Assembly: GCA_963678675.1 (NCBI GenBank)
Contig: OY783198.1
Coordinates: forward strand, 23,546,684 to 23,610,683
Direction: 5' to 3'
From: Xiphydria camelus
Taxonomy: Eukaryota > Arthropoda > Insecta > Hymenoptera > Xiphydriidae
Length of the DNA: 64,000 bases
The notes beneath the pieces were generated by a model that saw only the letters and a list, made by a program, of their open reading frames with translations, searched no databases and was not told where the DNA came from. Below are positions 25,594 through 37,597 of the stretch, in pieces. Both the position numbers and the translations under genes were made by a program. Within the stretch, counting starts at the first letter, position 1, and every line of letters starts with the position of its first letter.

Positions 25594-25777
25594 CGTTATA
25601 AGGGCGTGAAGCGCCGTTTTTAACGAGTGTGAAGTTTTCCGCACGAGCGAAGCGAGTTAAGTCGACGCGAAACGCCCTTATAACGAATTCTATTTTTTTG
25701 TCACTAAGTGTCAAATACGAGGTTGACGGGGTTGAGGACGCCCGTTAAACCGAGTTTTACGCACTGAGTGACGAAAA
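25594..25777. repeat. Nested short inverted repeats, possible mobile-element remnant
   Basis: Two adjacent inverted-repeat pairs. The first is a perfect 14-bp pair, CGTTATAAGGGCGT at 25594 and its reverse complement ending at 25685, enclosing about 64 bp with a GCACGAGCGAAGCGAG core. The second pairs 25695-25710 with 25762-25777 (TTTTTGTCACTAAGTG type, 14 of 16 matching). No coding sequence and no clear target duplication are seen. The layout resembles a non-autonomous transposon remnant, but the family is not recognised. Confidence 0.5.
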
Positions 25778-25895
25778 TTGTTATTCGTTATTCACGGGGT
25801 GTAGTGCGGCTAGTTTCTGTCAGGCTATTCGAAATAAGTAGGGAAACATCTTCCTATACCTACGAAATTTATTCGGCATAGACGCGAAACGAATG

Positions 25896-26088
25896 CACTG
25901 AGAAGAAAAAAGATTAATAATTATTCTGTTAGAAGGATAATCTGAGTACGAAAGGTAAAATAGACCAAAAATTATCCTAAAGAAGGTTAAATTTTAAACC
26001 CCGGAGGGATAATTTTTGATCTATTTTACCTTTCGTATTCAGATTATCCTTCTAACAGAATAATTTTTAATCTTTTTTCTTCTCAGTG
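25896..26088. mobile_element. MITE with long terminal inverted repeats
   Basis: A 193-bp element starting CACTGAGAAGAAAAAAGATT and ending with the reverse complement. The arms are about 84 bp each, nearly identical, around a short AT-rich centre that contains CCCCGGAGGG. It has no coding capacity. I see no convincing target-site duplication, so the superfamily is uncertain. The small size and high arm identity are typical of a MITE. Confidence 0.75.
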
Positions 26089-29000
26089 TGGGTAGAATAG
26101 GTGACCGCTCAGAACCTCCCACTTTTAAATTAAACTCGTTATTCACGCGATCCGGATATTATTATTTTTATATCCTAAAAGTGTCTTTTGGCTTTTTTTT
26201 AACTTTTTGCGCTTCCTCCAATTTTTTAATAAGAATCATCTTCACGGGAAACGTTAGTTTCGCGCGAATGCAAAACGAGTATGTCGACAATTTCCGTTGC
26301 GACCTTTTCCGGAAGCCAATTATTAATTCCGAAATCAGGTAATGTAATTTAACAACTTGATATTCGCGTAATTAAAATTCCACCCCACCCCTCGCGCCGC
26401 ACCGTTCCACGGTCGACTCGGGAGCAAACGATTCTTGTTTGTTTTGCAAACAAAGGGGTTTCTCGCGAGGGGCCATGGCGTACGCGGGGGGTGGTGACGA
26501 CGGGGGTAGAATTATTACATCTTTTGTTCAGAGGTTCAAATCGCCCCATTTGCGGAATTGCGGATCGCGATCCGACTGCGATTGCGGCCGCTGAATGGGG
26601 GTGAGGATGGTGTGCCTTTTGTTAGTTCAGACTAATTTCCACCAGGTAATCTAGTTGAATTCGAATTACCCTCTGGTAATGGCGCGTTTCGCGGATCACC
26701 ATTTTCAACGTCATCGATGGAATCGCGAGAGGCTGCGTCGAAGAAACCACGCATCCATTTTTTCTTCATCTTCCCCCGATGACGGTGACGACTACTCTCG
26801 TTATTCTCAACGATTGCCATTGAGTAATCGAGGTTTCAGCGTATACGCACTGTGCGAAGAGAAAGCACACGTAATACAAAGCATAAAATGTACGGTAACT
26901 GAATGAAAAATTTACATCTCCTCCTGCAACCAAAAATTTCAGAACAAACTCGCTCGTGCGCAATTGAACGCGAGCGCGACCCTTAAATCTCAATCCCTAT
27001 TTGACGCTAGCTACCTCCGGCCCAACCCCTTCAGTAAGTTTAAGTCTTGTGGGTCCCATCGGTGACTTTATCGCGAGAAATTGCCACCGCCCGAACCGCC
27101 GTTACAACCACCGTTACCGTAAGAACTTACTGCGGCATTGTTACGGCTAATGTTACCGAACTTGGTTAACTTTCAGCTCTACGCGGCCGATTCGGATTAA
27201 GAATTTATGGTAACGACCGAGCGAGCGAGAGGAGGGCACGTTTCCAGTCTGCGCTCTTAATTGCGAAAGAGTATGTCGGGCATTTATTTTCATGGTTTGG
27301 AAATTTCGTGGCGTTCCGCGTTGAGGTTACACCGCGACGGGGGTAGACGAAAGGGATCATTTTCACCCCCGTCTACGCGGGACTGAGGGATCGGCGGAAA
27401 GTAGATCCACGCTTCCCGCAGTTCCGTTCCGTGCGCAACCGAGAAGAAAAGTCGATTACCAGGAGATAATCTGTCCCCGAGGATCGAGAAAGTGAGAGCG
27501 GTCAAAGCTCATGACGGTCACTATCCGCGAACCTCGCTAATTCTCGGTGGCCCTTTCTCCTCGTTGCATCGCAGTCTTTCGCCTTTTACTCTTATGCAAC
27601 GATACAGAGACGATAAAGTAGTTATCGTAAGAACCAATCAGCTTATTTTCGAATAAAGATAACACACAATTACTATTAATGTTACTACGCGTAAACAAAA
27701 AATAAGTGCAGCATCGCGAAGGGTATCCCTTCTCGCGTGCATTTCTTCACCATAAATAAAATATCATCCACTTGCCGCTTGTTTCCTCGAGCGCGACTAC
27801 ACCAGAAGTATTTCATCACGCACGCGAGACACCCTCGGACTCGTCTCACATTTCATTTTTCGCGACATCAGCACTCCCGTCGCCGACTGATGTGTACGTG
27901 TAACCAACAGCCAAAGGCAGCGGGGGGGAGACACGCACGCTCCTAACGAAGAAACATAACTCCGGGGTCGCCGGTTAAGGCGAGCACAACTTACTATCCG
28001 AAAGTTATAACTCCATCGTCTCCTTTTTCCCCGCGCGCGAACACGAGAACTCGAGTTCTCGAGTCGACTAACTTCTGTTAATAATGGAAAGACATTAATT
28101 TCGGGCGATTGGGCCCAACGGGCTACTACCGCGAAGGAGCACCCCCAACCCCATCTGCGATTCCAAGCGTGAGCGTGGGAGGATTCTCTTTTCTCGGTCT
28201 CCCTCGAAGTACTCGAGCCGCGAGAAAGAGGAGGAGCAGGAGGAGGAGGAGGAGGGCGATTTTAACCCTTTGCACCGTATAATCGGAATGACGTCTCGTT
28301 GCCCGACCCCTGGGAGCTGTTGAGGACACGACGACAAACTCGGAGGAACGAGAGCGAATGAAAAATTAAATAGACTTCCGCGCCGAGATCTTTTCCGGGG
28401 GAAATAATTCTTTTCTCTCTCGCCGTAAAAGTTTCAATGGCACGCGTGCGGATTGCTTCGCAGAATTCTCGTCGAAAATTGATAATTGGTCTCCCTCGCC
28501 GTCTCTCTTCAGCGCTTATTCGTATCAATATTCGGCCTCGATTGACGACGGTCTCGTGACGTTGATGAGAAAACAAGCTTCGAGATGATCGTTAGATTCG
28601 ATCGTGCCTATATTACACGGAGCAGGTAAAGTACGGTCTCGCGGTAATTAACGATCTCTCCGTACCGAGGTCCCTTACTTCTTCTAGTCATCAGGGTCTT
28701 CCGGTTCAGGCGCGACGAGACGAGACGAGACTAGACGAGCTTCGCGTGGAGTCTGTAGTGTCTCGAAGCGTAACTACTCGGCTCTAATGGCCCAACTTAA
28801 ATATGTAAGACCGGCCTGCCCACCGGGTAGCGGGTAACAATAAACTAACACTTAACCGCCCTCCAAGACACAATACAAAGTCGCACCCTCGGCGCTAACG
28901 ATCTCACCTACTATTTCGAGAGTTACGTCACTGGAGGCCCTTTCCGTCTTCGCAACGCCTCGGCACGCGAGTGACCAGTTTACTGCGAAAACAGAAGAGT

Positions 29001-32000
29001 CCACCGAGTTTTTGCGAACGCCGCTTCAGAGGAAAAGTGGAGCGCGAGACGCTTTTTGCAGTTTCGTTGAAAATATTGTCCGCGAGAGGAGAGCGGGGCA
29101 TCGTTTCAGTGGGGGCACCTAAAAATAAGTGTTACGCTTTCCACCTGCGTCGAGGCCAGCTGCAGGTACGTTTCTTCAGCTAACCAAACGATACGACTCG
29201 ACGCCAGTGTCGTTGAAGTTAACAATGACGGAAATATTATTTTTTAAAGGCGCGCGGGGTGCTATTAACGACTCTGCGCTTTTCCGTTAGCGAGCGACGG
29301 GGAAAGAGGGCGAGAGAGGGAGAGTTACCGTCGGAGCCAAGGGTGTCGCTGGAAGGTACTCGACCCACTATATTTGCTCATCGGTAAGATACGAAAATAA
29401 CGCGCAGGGTTCCCCGTTTCTCTCCCACATCAAAAATCGAACTTTCCATTTGTCGAAATGTCGTGTATCGTGGTGTGACTCTCCGTTGGCGCACGGCAGT
29501 TCAGACTTGCTTGTCGTTTCTTTATCCAGGAATAATCCCCTACTTTGGTTTCAATTTCGTGGTCGACCGTGCTGATGTTATAAATTTAAGCCTTTCAGCG
29601 AGACTTACGTTAGCGTCGGGTGTTTTGCACGCAACCTGCATTTTGCATTGCATTTTAAGCGACGCGTCAACTTCGTGCGAACTGACCGTCGCAGTCGGGG
29701 GGTAAACTTCGACTGAATAATGAATGCGGTCACCAAGCAAAAGAGGAAACAATATTCCGTGATTTTCACCGATTCCTAATAATTTTGCATCGTAATTGTG
29801 ATTTTATCATACCAGAGAGGAGAAACATTTAACGGAAAAGAGGAATAATTTGTTTATGAAAAACCGTGTTATGGTTTAGAACGAAAGAATCGAGTTCTAT
29901 CTCGATATACAAATCTTTAAGTTATCGGTAAATATCGTGGATGGGTACGATTTGATCGATCTCCGACGTAAACGATCGATTACCATGTAGAGTCTGCGCA
30001 AATACCTCCCGCCGCTCTTATCGCGTTGCTTCGATGTAAGCAGAATGTAAACGTTGGCGAAACCGTTGAACTAAATCATTCCCTCTATACCTCGGTCCGT
30101 GGCAAGACCAACAAGGTCTGGGTAAACAGGGATACGAATGCGTTTTACTGAAAATTTAATGGAACTTTACGTCCGCGCTCTTCGGGATGTTACCACTCAT
30201 CGTCAGTTTGACCGGCGAGCGAGTGCAAGTGAAACATGTGCGGTTCATATTATGCCATATTGTAACATTATTTGTGTAGTGTCATTAAAATATTGGCCTA
30301 AATAATAATCCGAAGTATTTGTAGTCAAGCATTATTGTAACTTTCTCTTCGTCGTATAGATAACATAATGTAATATAGACCGAAGCATCGCGCATTCCTA
30401 TTATTTTTCACGGTATAGATAAACACGATCCACTCTGAATTTCCTATAGTCATGCCATTCGGCTGGAAAACTGAAACGACCCGCAAAGTCATAACCCTCG
30501 GCGTCAGTCAGCTTACTCACTCGTGACGACTGTACCTCGCGATGAGCAAAGTTGGGAGCGAGTAATTACACAAACTGTATCCTCGTTAAAATTGCACCAG
30601 GGGCGCAGTACCCACTGTCTGTACTGTTTGAAAGTGCTATAGTCCTCGTCGAAAGTGCAATTAACTCGATTGAAATGTACACACTCCGTTACGAATTACC
30701 TCGTGGATAAGGGGAACGCAGGTGGAACGAGAGGATAGAACGAAAACTCTAAATGAAATTAATCGATCTTGAAATTGCCATCGATGAAATACGGCGAAAT
30801 GCCCGAACCAATCGCTTCGTCGCGTGTGGCGATTTAATCCTTGGGTTTGGGGTTGCGTGTAATTCGAGAGGGGAAAAAATGCGTCTCGCATTTGTCGGAC
30901 GTCTGGTCTCGCAGAGGCTTTTCTACTGCTGGTGCTATCTGTACGGCTTTCCTCGTATCAGACCATCCCGTATCACCCGAGAATGTAGCTGGTGGTGCCA
31001 TCTCGGAGGGGGTAGTTCAAAGCAGACTTTTCAGGAGGTTTCAAACTAGAGCTTGATCTACAAAAATTAATTTGTTCTTAACGATTGCACAAAGCTGTCC
31101 AAGCAATATGCAGTTAATGATGTCTATAATTTAAATACCGATATCCGACTTGTCATGCTTGGAATAAAATGTGTTTCGTTTGAATACTTGGGAATTTTTT
31201 TTTTCAGTAAAAAATGTTGAAATTTCTGAAACTAGAACTCTCTTTGTCTGCTTTGAGATTTACTTTCAGACACACCTCTAGGTATAAACTCTTTCATTTT
31301 ATTCTCGTCGAAAAATGCAGTCGCAATTTTTTTTTTCTTTCATCAGTCGTCAACTTCGCTATAAGTATGCATTCGAATGAATCTCATTATAAGATCTCGT
31401 CACTTTCGTAAGTGCATTCATAACGTTTGCCGAGAAAGATGAAGAGCTTCCTTGAAATGCTATTTACATTTCAATGCCCGATATATTGTATCCGTGAAAC
31501 TTAGCCTTGCAGGTGGTAGCGACGCGGCTTTGCTCTTAGACGGTGACGTCACGCTATAAGATACAATTACCTGAAATTTCCAACCACGACTATTCACGTC
31601 GTAAGCCACTCCCCGGAGACCTCCGGGCAGACTCTGGAACCGCGCTGCACTTACCAGACATTTCCTGGGGATTCGTGTAAATGCAAAAGTATGAACGATA
31701 ATGCCTTTCAGACGCTCAAATGCGAATGAAATGCTCGTGAAACCGAATATTTCTCTTCGTCATCTCGTTGATGAACGCCCTGGGGCTGGATATGAAGTAT
31801 CGTTAGGCCTCATTTCCATTTGTTTCTTCTTGCATTCACCCACCGATGATATCGAAGTACTCTTTGGGGAGCGAACAATGGGAGAGTGATATTGCAAATC
31901 ATTTAGGAATGCTTATCATTTGGAAAACATTTCTTGAAACAGGTATGTGTGTGTGTATTCGTATGATATTCAAAAATGAATAGGTATAATGTTTCATGTG

Positions 32001-32406
32001 TAGGTATGTAGGTACGTCAATAATCTTTTATCTGGGATAGATAAAACGTATCGATTTATCTTCCGTTAGTACAGCTTATCAGATTAATGTCGATAAGTTA
32101 TTTCAGTTGCAACCATTTCCCAGAGTCGGTAACTTACCAAACCTCTGCTTGCATTTTACTGGACAAGACGTGGCATTAGAGTTATCGGACTTAGCCTGAC
32201 TTTTTAGGCTGACCCGTGGATCTCTCATAATCTTAAGATTTCTTGTAATCTTATCGTGCTTCAGATAAATATATCGTTGATTTAGCCTATAAAAGGGGCA
32301 TTTCCGCTTCCGAGAGAAACTACATTCGTGTAGCCGAATGAATATACATATATATGTATAAGGTACATAGGTATAAAATGATTGAGTTCAGTAAATCATC
32401 AGCCAA

Positions 32407-32412
32407 TTTATT
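32407..32412 (-). terminator. Poly(A) signal of the downstream metallothionein gene
   Basis: AATAAA on the minus strand, about 245 bp after the stop codon of the 37-residue metallothionein gene. It is the first canonical signal seen after that stop. Confidence 0.5.
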
Positions 32413-32655
32413 TGTTTCTTCTGTACAATAAGAACATAGTGACGGATACTCTGTCACACGCAAAAAGTTGAGATTGAAGTATACATAAAGTTGTCTGCCA
32501 GGAGAAAAAGACGTCGATCAGATGCGAAATGTGGATGAAATACAGTCTTGCCGGTAATAGGATTTCTCTTATCCCTTTTTTTCGCAGCGTAGGTATTCGG
32601 CGATTTTATGTTTCGTCTAGCCAAGCGTGTTTCATCCTTCGCAGAATAGCCCCGC

Positions 32656-33427
32656 TCATTTGCTCGCGGGCTTGCAGCACTCTGTATCAAATAAAATGCA
32701 CGATTTGTTTGAATAACACCACTTCCTTAGAAAAACTCACAGCTATAGAAATCGTGGTCAGTGAAGATATTACAAGCGGCGCAAGAAGGAATATCGCTTT
32801 TACGATAAGTGAAATTTTATCGGATCGATAAACATTGTTTAATGATGTAGTGATCGCGGTTCCGTTAGTCGGTGACCGGAACCAACGAGAAAATAATTGC
32901 CGCACGCGGAAAAGTAATGTCAGACTGAACACTAGCCTTCGATGGTTTTAACTTGAGATTATTGCACGTAACTCAGAAATTTCAGGAACAATCTATCAGT
33001 CGCGACTTTCTTACTTAAGACACCAAAGTGATGTCATAAAAATCAGGGGCTTAATTTTGCCTCAAGTTGTACTTCATTGTGAGAAGAAATAAATTTGGAT
33101 GAAGTAAAAAATGTAATTTTTAAATAAAAAATTAACTTTACCCGCCGAGTCGTTACACTTGCACCCATCAGCGCAGGTGCAGCTCTTGCAGTCCTCTGCA
33201 AAGGGAGAAGAGAATTATCAAATGCATAAAATATTTAAAATGATATGGATTCGAAAATAAGAGTGATCCGGTGATTAATTATTCACTGATGAAATTTATA
33301 TCTTTAAGATAAGAAGATTCCGATTCTCTAAAAGGGCGAGAAATAATTTGAGATATGGATTACAGATATTATAACAACGATAAATTAACTTACGCTTGCA
33401 TTTTTCACAGCATTCGGGCTTAGGCAT
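32656..33427 (-). CDS. Metallothionein, downstream tandem copy (37 aa, three exons)
   Basis: A small cytosolic Cys-rich protein expected to bind Zn, Cu or Cd through thiolate clusters and to buffer or detoxify metals. The coding exons on the minus strand are 33427-33394, 33195-33142 and 32681-32656. Introns are GT-AG, and the splice phases (1 and 1) match the neighbouring copy. The protein starts MPKPECCEKCK, continues QDCKSCTCADGCKCNDSA and ends ECCKPASK. It has 37 residues and 10 Cys (6, 7, 10, 14, 17, 19, 23, 25, 31, 32), with no aromatic residue. CxC and CC pairs are the family hallmark. The last exon encodes only eight residues, whereas the tandem partner encodes about 18, so the second half of the Cys array is shortened. 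The 3' UTR just after the stop still resembles that of the partner. Promoter elements are shared. The function follows from the family; metal preference cannot be read from sequence. Confidence 0.87.
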
Positions 33428-33516
33428 CTTGTTTGTTTTTGTTATCGTAGCACAATTAGAAGTTATCCGCACAGTGGTACCGTAGCTTCTTACTGGAGAG
33501 GGACTCGCACGCTTCG

Positions 33517-33564
33517 TATTTATGGAGCTGCCCCTCCCTACTCGACGGTTTCGCGGCGTGTGCA
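33517..33564 (-). promoter_or_regulatory. Core promoter and MRE of the downstream metallothionein gene
   Basis: On the minus strand a TATA-like CATAAATA lies at 33524-33517, 90 bp before the ATG. Upstream of it is a metal response element core TGCACAC (33564-33558) that fits the MTF-1 consensus TGCRCNC. The flanking block, including a second MRE-like TGCGCGT, is clearly related to the promoter of the other copy. A pyrimidine-purine CCAGTAAGAAG block near 33490 may be the start site. Confidence 0.6.
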
Positions 33565-35524
33565 ACTGACAGCATGTGTGCCACGCGCAACTAGCCGTCA
33601 GAGCATGACCAGGGACGGTGCCTTGTGAAATATCTGGGTAGACAAGTCGCTGCGCGGCGTCTCGTACCAATAGAAACGTTGTCCTTCCTACATTATTTTT
33701 TACATGGTACCAAAATACAAGGATGTGATTATATCGGGGCCATTCGAATGAATTCCAAACATCGACAATATTACAGGTGACCTTCTGTCACCGTTAAACA
33801 GACAAGGATCCTTTATCGATTATTTTAATCCGAATCTCTCAGGAAATGGACAAATGAATAAAACGGTAAAAAAAAAATTGACGATACCGAGGGAGGAACT
33901 CATTTTTCTCAATTAATTTTAGCAACATTTCAACGGGTGAAATAAAGTAACAAGATTTTCTCATCGAGACTCCACAGCTAACGCCGCTCCTGGGACAAAC
34001 AATTCTGTATAGTCGTGCGCATTCTGAATGTGCACCGTCGTGCGGCACGGCACTACTTGCTTGTTGAAAATGATGAACTGGAAATGTACATACGTGTACT
34101 CATGCCTCATTCGTCAGAGTTGTGCCGCGATGAACAACTATCTCACGAATTATCTTTGTTTCATATATTGCACATTCATCTTTCCAAATTTATTTTCTTT
34201 CGTAGTTCTTTATTTGTATAGTCTCACTTGTTGACGATAACCACAGGCCCAGTTTCGTAAACTTTCCTTGGAAAATAAAGGAAAAGTCCAACAAGTTCCA
34301 ATGACCGTACAAGTTGACTAATTATATCTCTAGAAATTGCGTAGATTTTTGAAATGCGTCATTTTGAAAATTAGATGTTTCGCTATGCAGTCGATTTTTA
34401 TGACTTGGAAGAGCAACGTTGAAATGCAATTAATAAGTGACACTGATTTTATTGTAACAAAAGTATGAGAGATTGAGGATACTTATCTCGCTTTATAAAC
34501 CTTCATTTGGATAAATAAAAATAAAAATAAGAGTCTACTTGTCTGTCGCGTAATCTCTATCCCTCATAAATTTCCGCGTCTGATACGGAGTGTGTGTGTG
34601 TTCGATGGAGATGCCTTTTTCCGTACATCGCGATTGCAGTGGCATTTTCAGCCGACTCGCATGATTCCCATGACAAATTTCCCCGTTCTGACTTTTTATA
34701 GAAGTAGTACATAAAGATAAAAACGGAGTATTGATAGCCTAGAATCTATTATATATTTGAATCTAAAAATAAACACCGAAATAATCAGTACACGACAGCC
34801 ATGGTTTATATACCTACTTTCACAGCAATGTACTTATACGCGTTAACCTTCATTGTATTTTACTAGCATCTTTTCGCTCGAATAAGTTTCATGTAGCTAT
34901 ATGTAATATGGTACTGTAGACAGTATCGCTGTGCAGTATTTTATTACAGAGGCGCAACAGGTCCAAGAAATAATAAACTTGAAAGATAAATGAAATATTA
35001 TCTAATACGGATAATACATAAATTTACCTTCTGCAGCTAATATATCTATCTAAGATTAATGCGTTCATTAGTTACCCACTGTTGATAACTTACACACTTT
35101 CGAATTTTGAAAAATGCCTTCAAAGTGAACTAATTTAACTCTTTGTGATTCCAAAATTGAGATAAGTGATCCTAGATTAGTAATAGATCATTTATCGCAT
35201 AATTACGTTCGTACGTTCTAGATTATCTTCGTACGACTTAAATAAATAAGATGATTCGATGAATAGAATAAACACGTTCGTTTTCGAAAGGAGTAGCGCG
35301 CAATTGAGCAAATAAAGTGACTAAAACTGGTACGTTTTTTGGTGATTATTAATCATTTCTCTCGATACAATAAAAAAATCATGCCGATACAAATAGTCTA
35401 CGTAAAATAATGCAAGTTAAATTATGTATCGCAAAATAATGCCAGTGGTTACGGCTCTAAAGACAAAATGATGTTTCGCCATAGGTTGCAGTTGGTTTGA
35501 GTACGAGAGGAATGTAGTGGGTGT

Positions 35525-35530
35525 TTTATT
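35525..35530 (-). terminator. Poly(A) signal of the upstream metallothionein gene
   Basis: AATAAA on the minus strand, about 95 bp after the TAA stop of the 49-residue metallothionein gene. Confidence 0.6.
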
Positions 35531-35621
35531 ACAATCTTCTCCATTCTCTTCCATCAAATAGCAGGTGGTATAATATTTCCTCATGTCAAGCCAATTTCAT
35601 CCTTCGTACAGTATTTCCTCC

Positions 35622-37388
35622 TTATTTACACCCACAGGACTCACATACACACTTGCCTCCGCCCTTACAGTTGCACTTGTCTGTAACACATCAGATATAT
35701 ATTTCGTTATACAAAGAATCGAAGCAAGAATTCTTCTTGGAATCTATTTAATAGTGCCAATTTTTTAGAAAGGCATCGCCGTGACTTACAAATCCATACC
35801 ACAGTAATAGCACTACGAGCAGTGCAAGAAAGACTGTCTTTTCTTATAGTTGGGGTAACTTTAACGATCGATAAATATTGGTTCCCGTTCCGTCGATCAC
35901 GCGGTTAACCGGTCGTTGACCGGATTCAGAGAAAAAACGAATCTCGTGAGGAAGAGGAGGAGGAGGAGTAAACTCAGACTAAATGTGACCTTCGACGTTC
36001 TCATCTCAACTTGATTGTACTCGCTCTACCCTTCCGAGAAGTCCATAGGCGTCACAAGTTTCTGTTACTAGCCATTTCGCCGTGAAAAGTGGCGTTACTT
36101 TTTGAACCAAAATTTTAACAATAAAATGTTTCAGCAGTCTTGCGTTATTAATGGGGAACTTTCAGAATGTGGTAATCAAAGCTAGACACTAATTTTCAGA
36201 TCAAAAGTGAACCTCACCTCCGCATCCGGAGTCGCAGCACTTACAGCCACCACCACATGTGCAGTTATCGCACTTGCCTGTAAAGAAAAAAATATATTAC
36301 AGTTATTGAATTTGAAAAGTACTATCGAGCGACGAAACCGGTCGATAAACAAATTTAGAGGGGAAAGTAGTTCGAGGGATAGGTGTTCGACAGTATGACA
36401 TCGCACATTATGTCTCATTGACCTACGAAGAGATACCCGTGCATTAATGTGACGAGCGATAAGTATAGGCATCTAGCACGATTCAATAAAATGCAAATTG
36501 ACCCCATCCCGCAGCGCAGCTTGGACGTCTGATCAGTCCCATTGGAATTCTCGACTCTACGCCATCTTTCCTATATGAAATTCCTACACGCGTTCCATTC
36601 CAGCGACTCAAAATTAGTATTATAGAAAGAACGTGATACGATCGAAAAGATTGATAATCCGTAATAATGCGTAGGGACGTTTCCATTTCAATCGCAATTT
36701 AGATAAATACACTTTTTTTAAATCGCATTTCCCACCAAAAAATATCATGTATTGATATTTAGAAGCTCATTTGCCAGATCCACTTTATACTCGACATATT
36801 ACACGCATAATGTTCAAATATATAAAATAAAAATATACATCGTCCTGCCGGATAGGCTTCACTTTCTTTACGATCGAATTATGAAATGTTACACATCGTA
36901 CGTAAGACTTGTGGCGTGTGAATCCAGGAATATATTATCTCCGTGTAGCACCAGACGGCAATCACAATTGAATCGCTTATTTGAGAAACCCGATATGTCC
37001 AAATCACGTGATTTTGACATTTTGTTAAAAATCGTGCTTTAAAACCATTTCCCGTCGTTTGCTTCAGAAACCCGACAAGAGACAGCCCTCATCTCTGCAC
37101 ATTGATCATTCAATCTTTCAGTAGCAAGTCAAAATCTGTTTTCTTTGATTTTCTCAAAACGTGTTTTTTGGACATATAGGGTTTCTCGAATAAGCGATTC
37201 AATTGAGCGAAGCAGCAACTTGACGCGTTTACGTGTAGCAAGATTCAAATGTTTTTGTCAACTGGAGGCCGAATCAGAATGACAAGTGTCAATTATTTTT
37301 CAATTCCGGAATGTCGGCCCAAATCACGCGTTAACGGTATCGAAAAAATTAACTCACCCTTGCACTTGTCACAACTGGGTCCAGGCAT
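35622..37388 (-). CDS. Metallothionein, upstream tandem copy (49 aa, three exons)
   Basis: A small Cys-rich metal-thiolate protein, expected in the cytosol. The coding exons on the minus strand are 37388-37358, 36277-36218 and 35680-35622. Both introns are GT-AG (1080 and 537 bp) with phases 1 and 1. The protein has 49 residues and 15 Cys (31 percent), at 6, 9, 13, 16, 18, 22, 24, 25, 29, 33, 35, 41, 43, 46 and 48. It starts MPGPSCDKCKGKCDNCTCGG, has CKCCDSGCG in the middle and ends CVCESCGCK. There are no aromatic residues and no signal peptide. Repeated CxC motifs and Lys next to Cys are typical of the family. Copy two lies 2.2 kb downstream on the same strand. Intron 1 carries a MITE-like inverted repeat (36965-37206), which partly explains why it is 880 bp longer than in the other copy. 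The exon calls are strong because reading frame, splice sites and Cys pattern all agree. Confidence 0.92.
36965..37206. mobile_element. MITE-like inverted repeat in metallothionein intron 1
   Basis: A 242-bp element whose ends are inverted copies starting CAATTGAATCGCTTATT and continuing GAGAAACCC(G/T)ATATGTCC. The arms are roughly 45 bp with a few mismatches, and the interior is AT-rich and non-coding. No clear target duplication is visible. It lies wholly in intron 1 of the 49-residue metallothionein gene and is absent from the 198-bp intron 1 of the other copy. Confidence 0.7.
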
Positions 37389-37478
37389 CTTGATGATTTA
37401 TTCGGGTTGTTCTATTATCGTAGTACCTTCACCGTGTCGTTGGAGCTTCTTACTTGAGACGAACGCGCGCGCGCGTGG

Positions 37479-37522
37479 TATTTATCGAGCGGCCCCTACT
37501 CGCTTCCACAGCGGCGTGTGCA
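37479..37522 (-). promoter_or_regulatory. Core promoter and MRE of the upstream metallothionein gene
   Basis: On the minus strand a TATA-like GATAAATA lies at 37486-37479, 91 bp before the ATG. An MRE core TGCACAC (37522-37516) lies upstream and fits the MTF-1 consensus TGCRCNC. Order and spacing match the promoter of the other copy almost exactly. A CAAGTAAGAAG block near 37450 may be the start site. Confidence 0.6.
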
Positions 37523-37590
37523 ACCGGCACGACATGCGTGCCATGCGCAACCGGCCGATAAAACGCGATTGTCCCCGTACGCGTTAATTT

Positions 37591-37597
37591 TGCGCGC
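37591..37597 (+). promoter_or_regulatory. Distal MRE-core match
   Basis: TGCGCGC fits the MTF-1 core TGCRCNC, about 200 bp upstream of the metallothionein ATG. A single 7-bp match in a CpG-rich sequence is weak evidence alone. Confidence 0.3.

Larger units (their letters stand above)
19521..32400. other. Intergenic region between Beadex and the metallothionein pair
   Basis: I found no exon set that I can defend on either strand. It contains (AG)n runs near 19943 and 22691 and an inverted-repeat cluster at 25594-26088. The longest open frame of the window (22816-23802, +) is here but shows no domain, is rich in Arg, Ser and Phe, and has several overlapping open frames on the other strand, so it is probably chance. 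Very short exons or non-coding RNAs could be missed. Confidence 0.5.
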
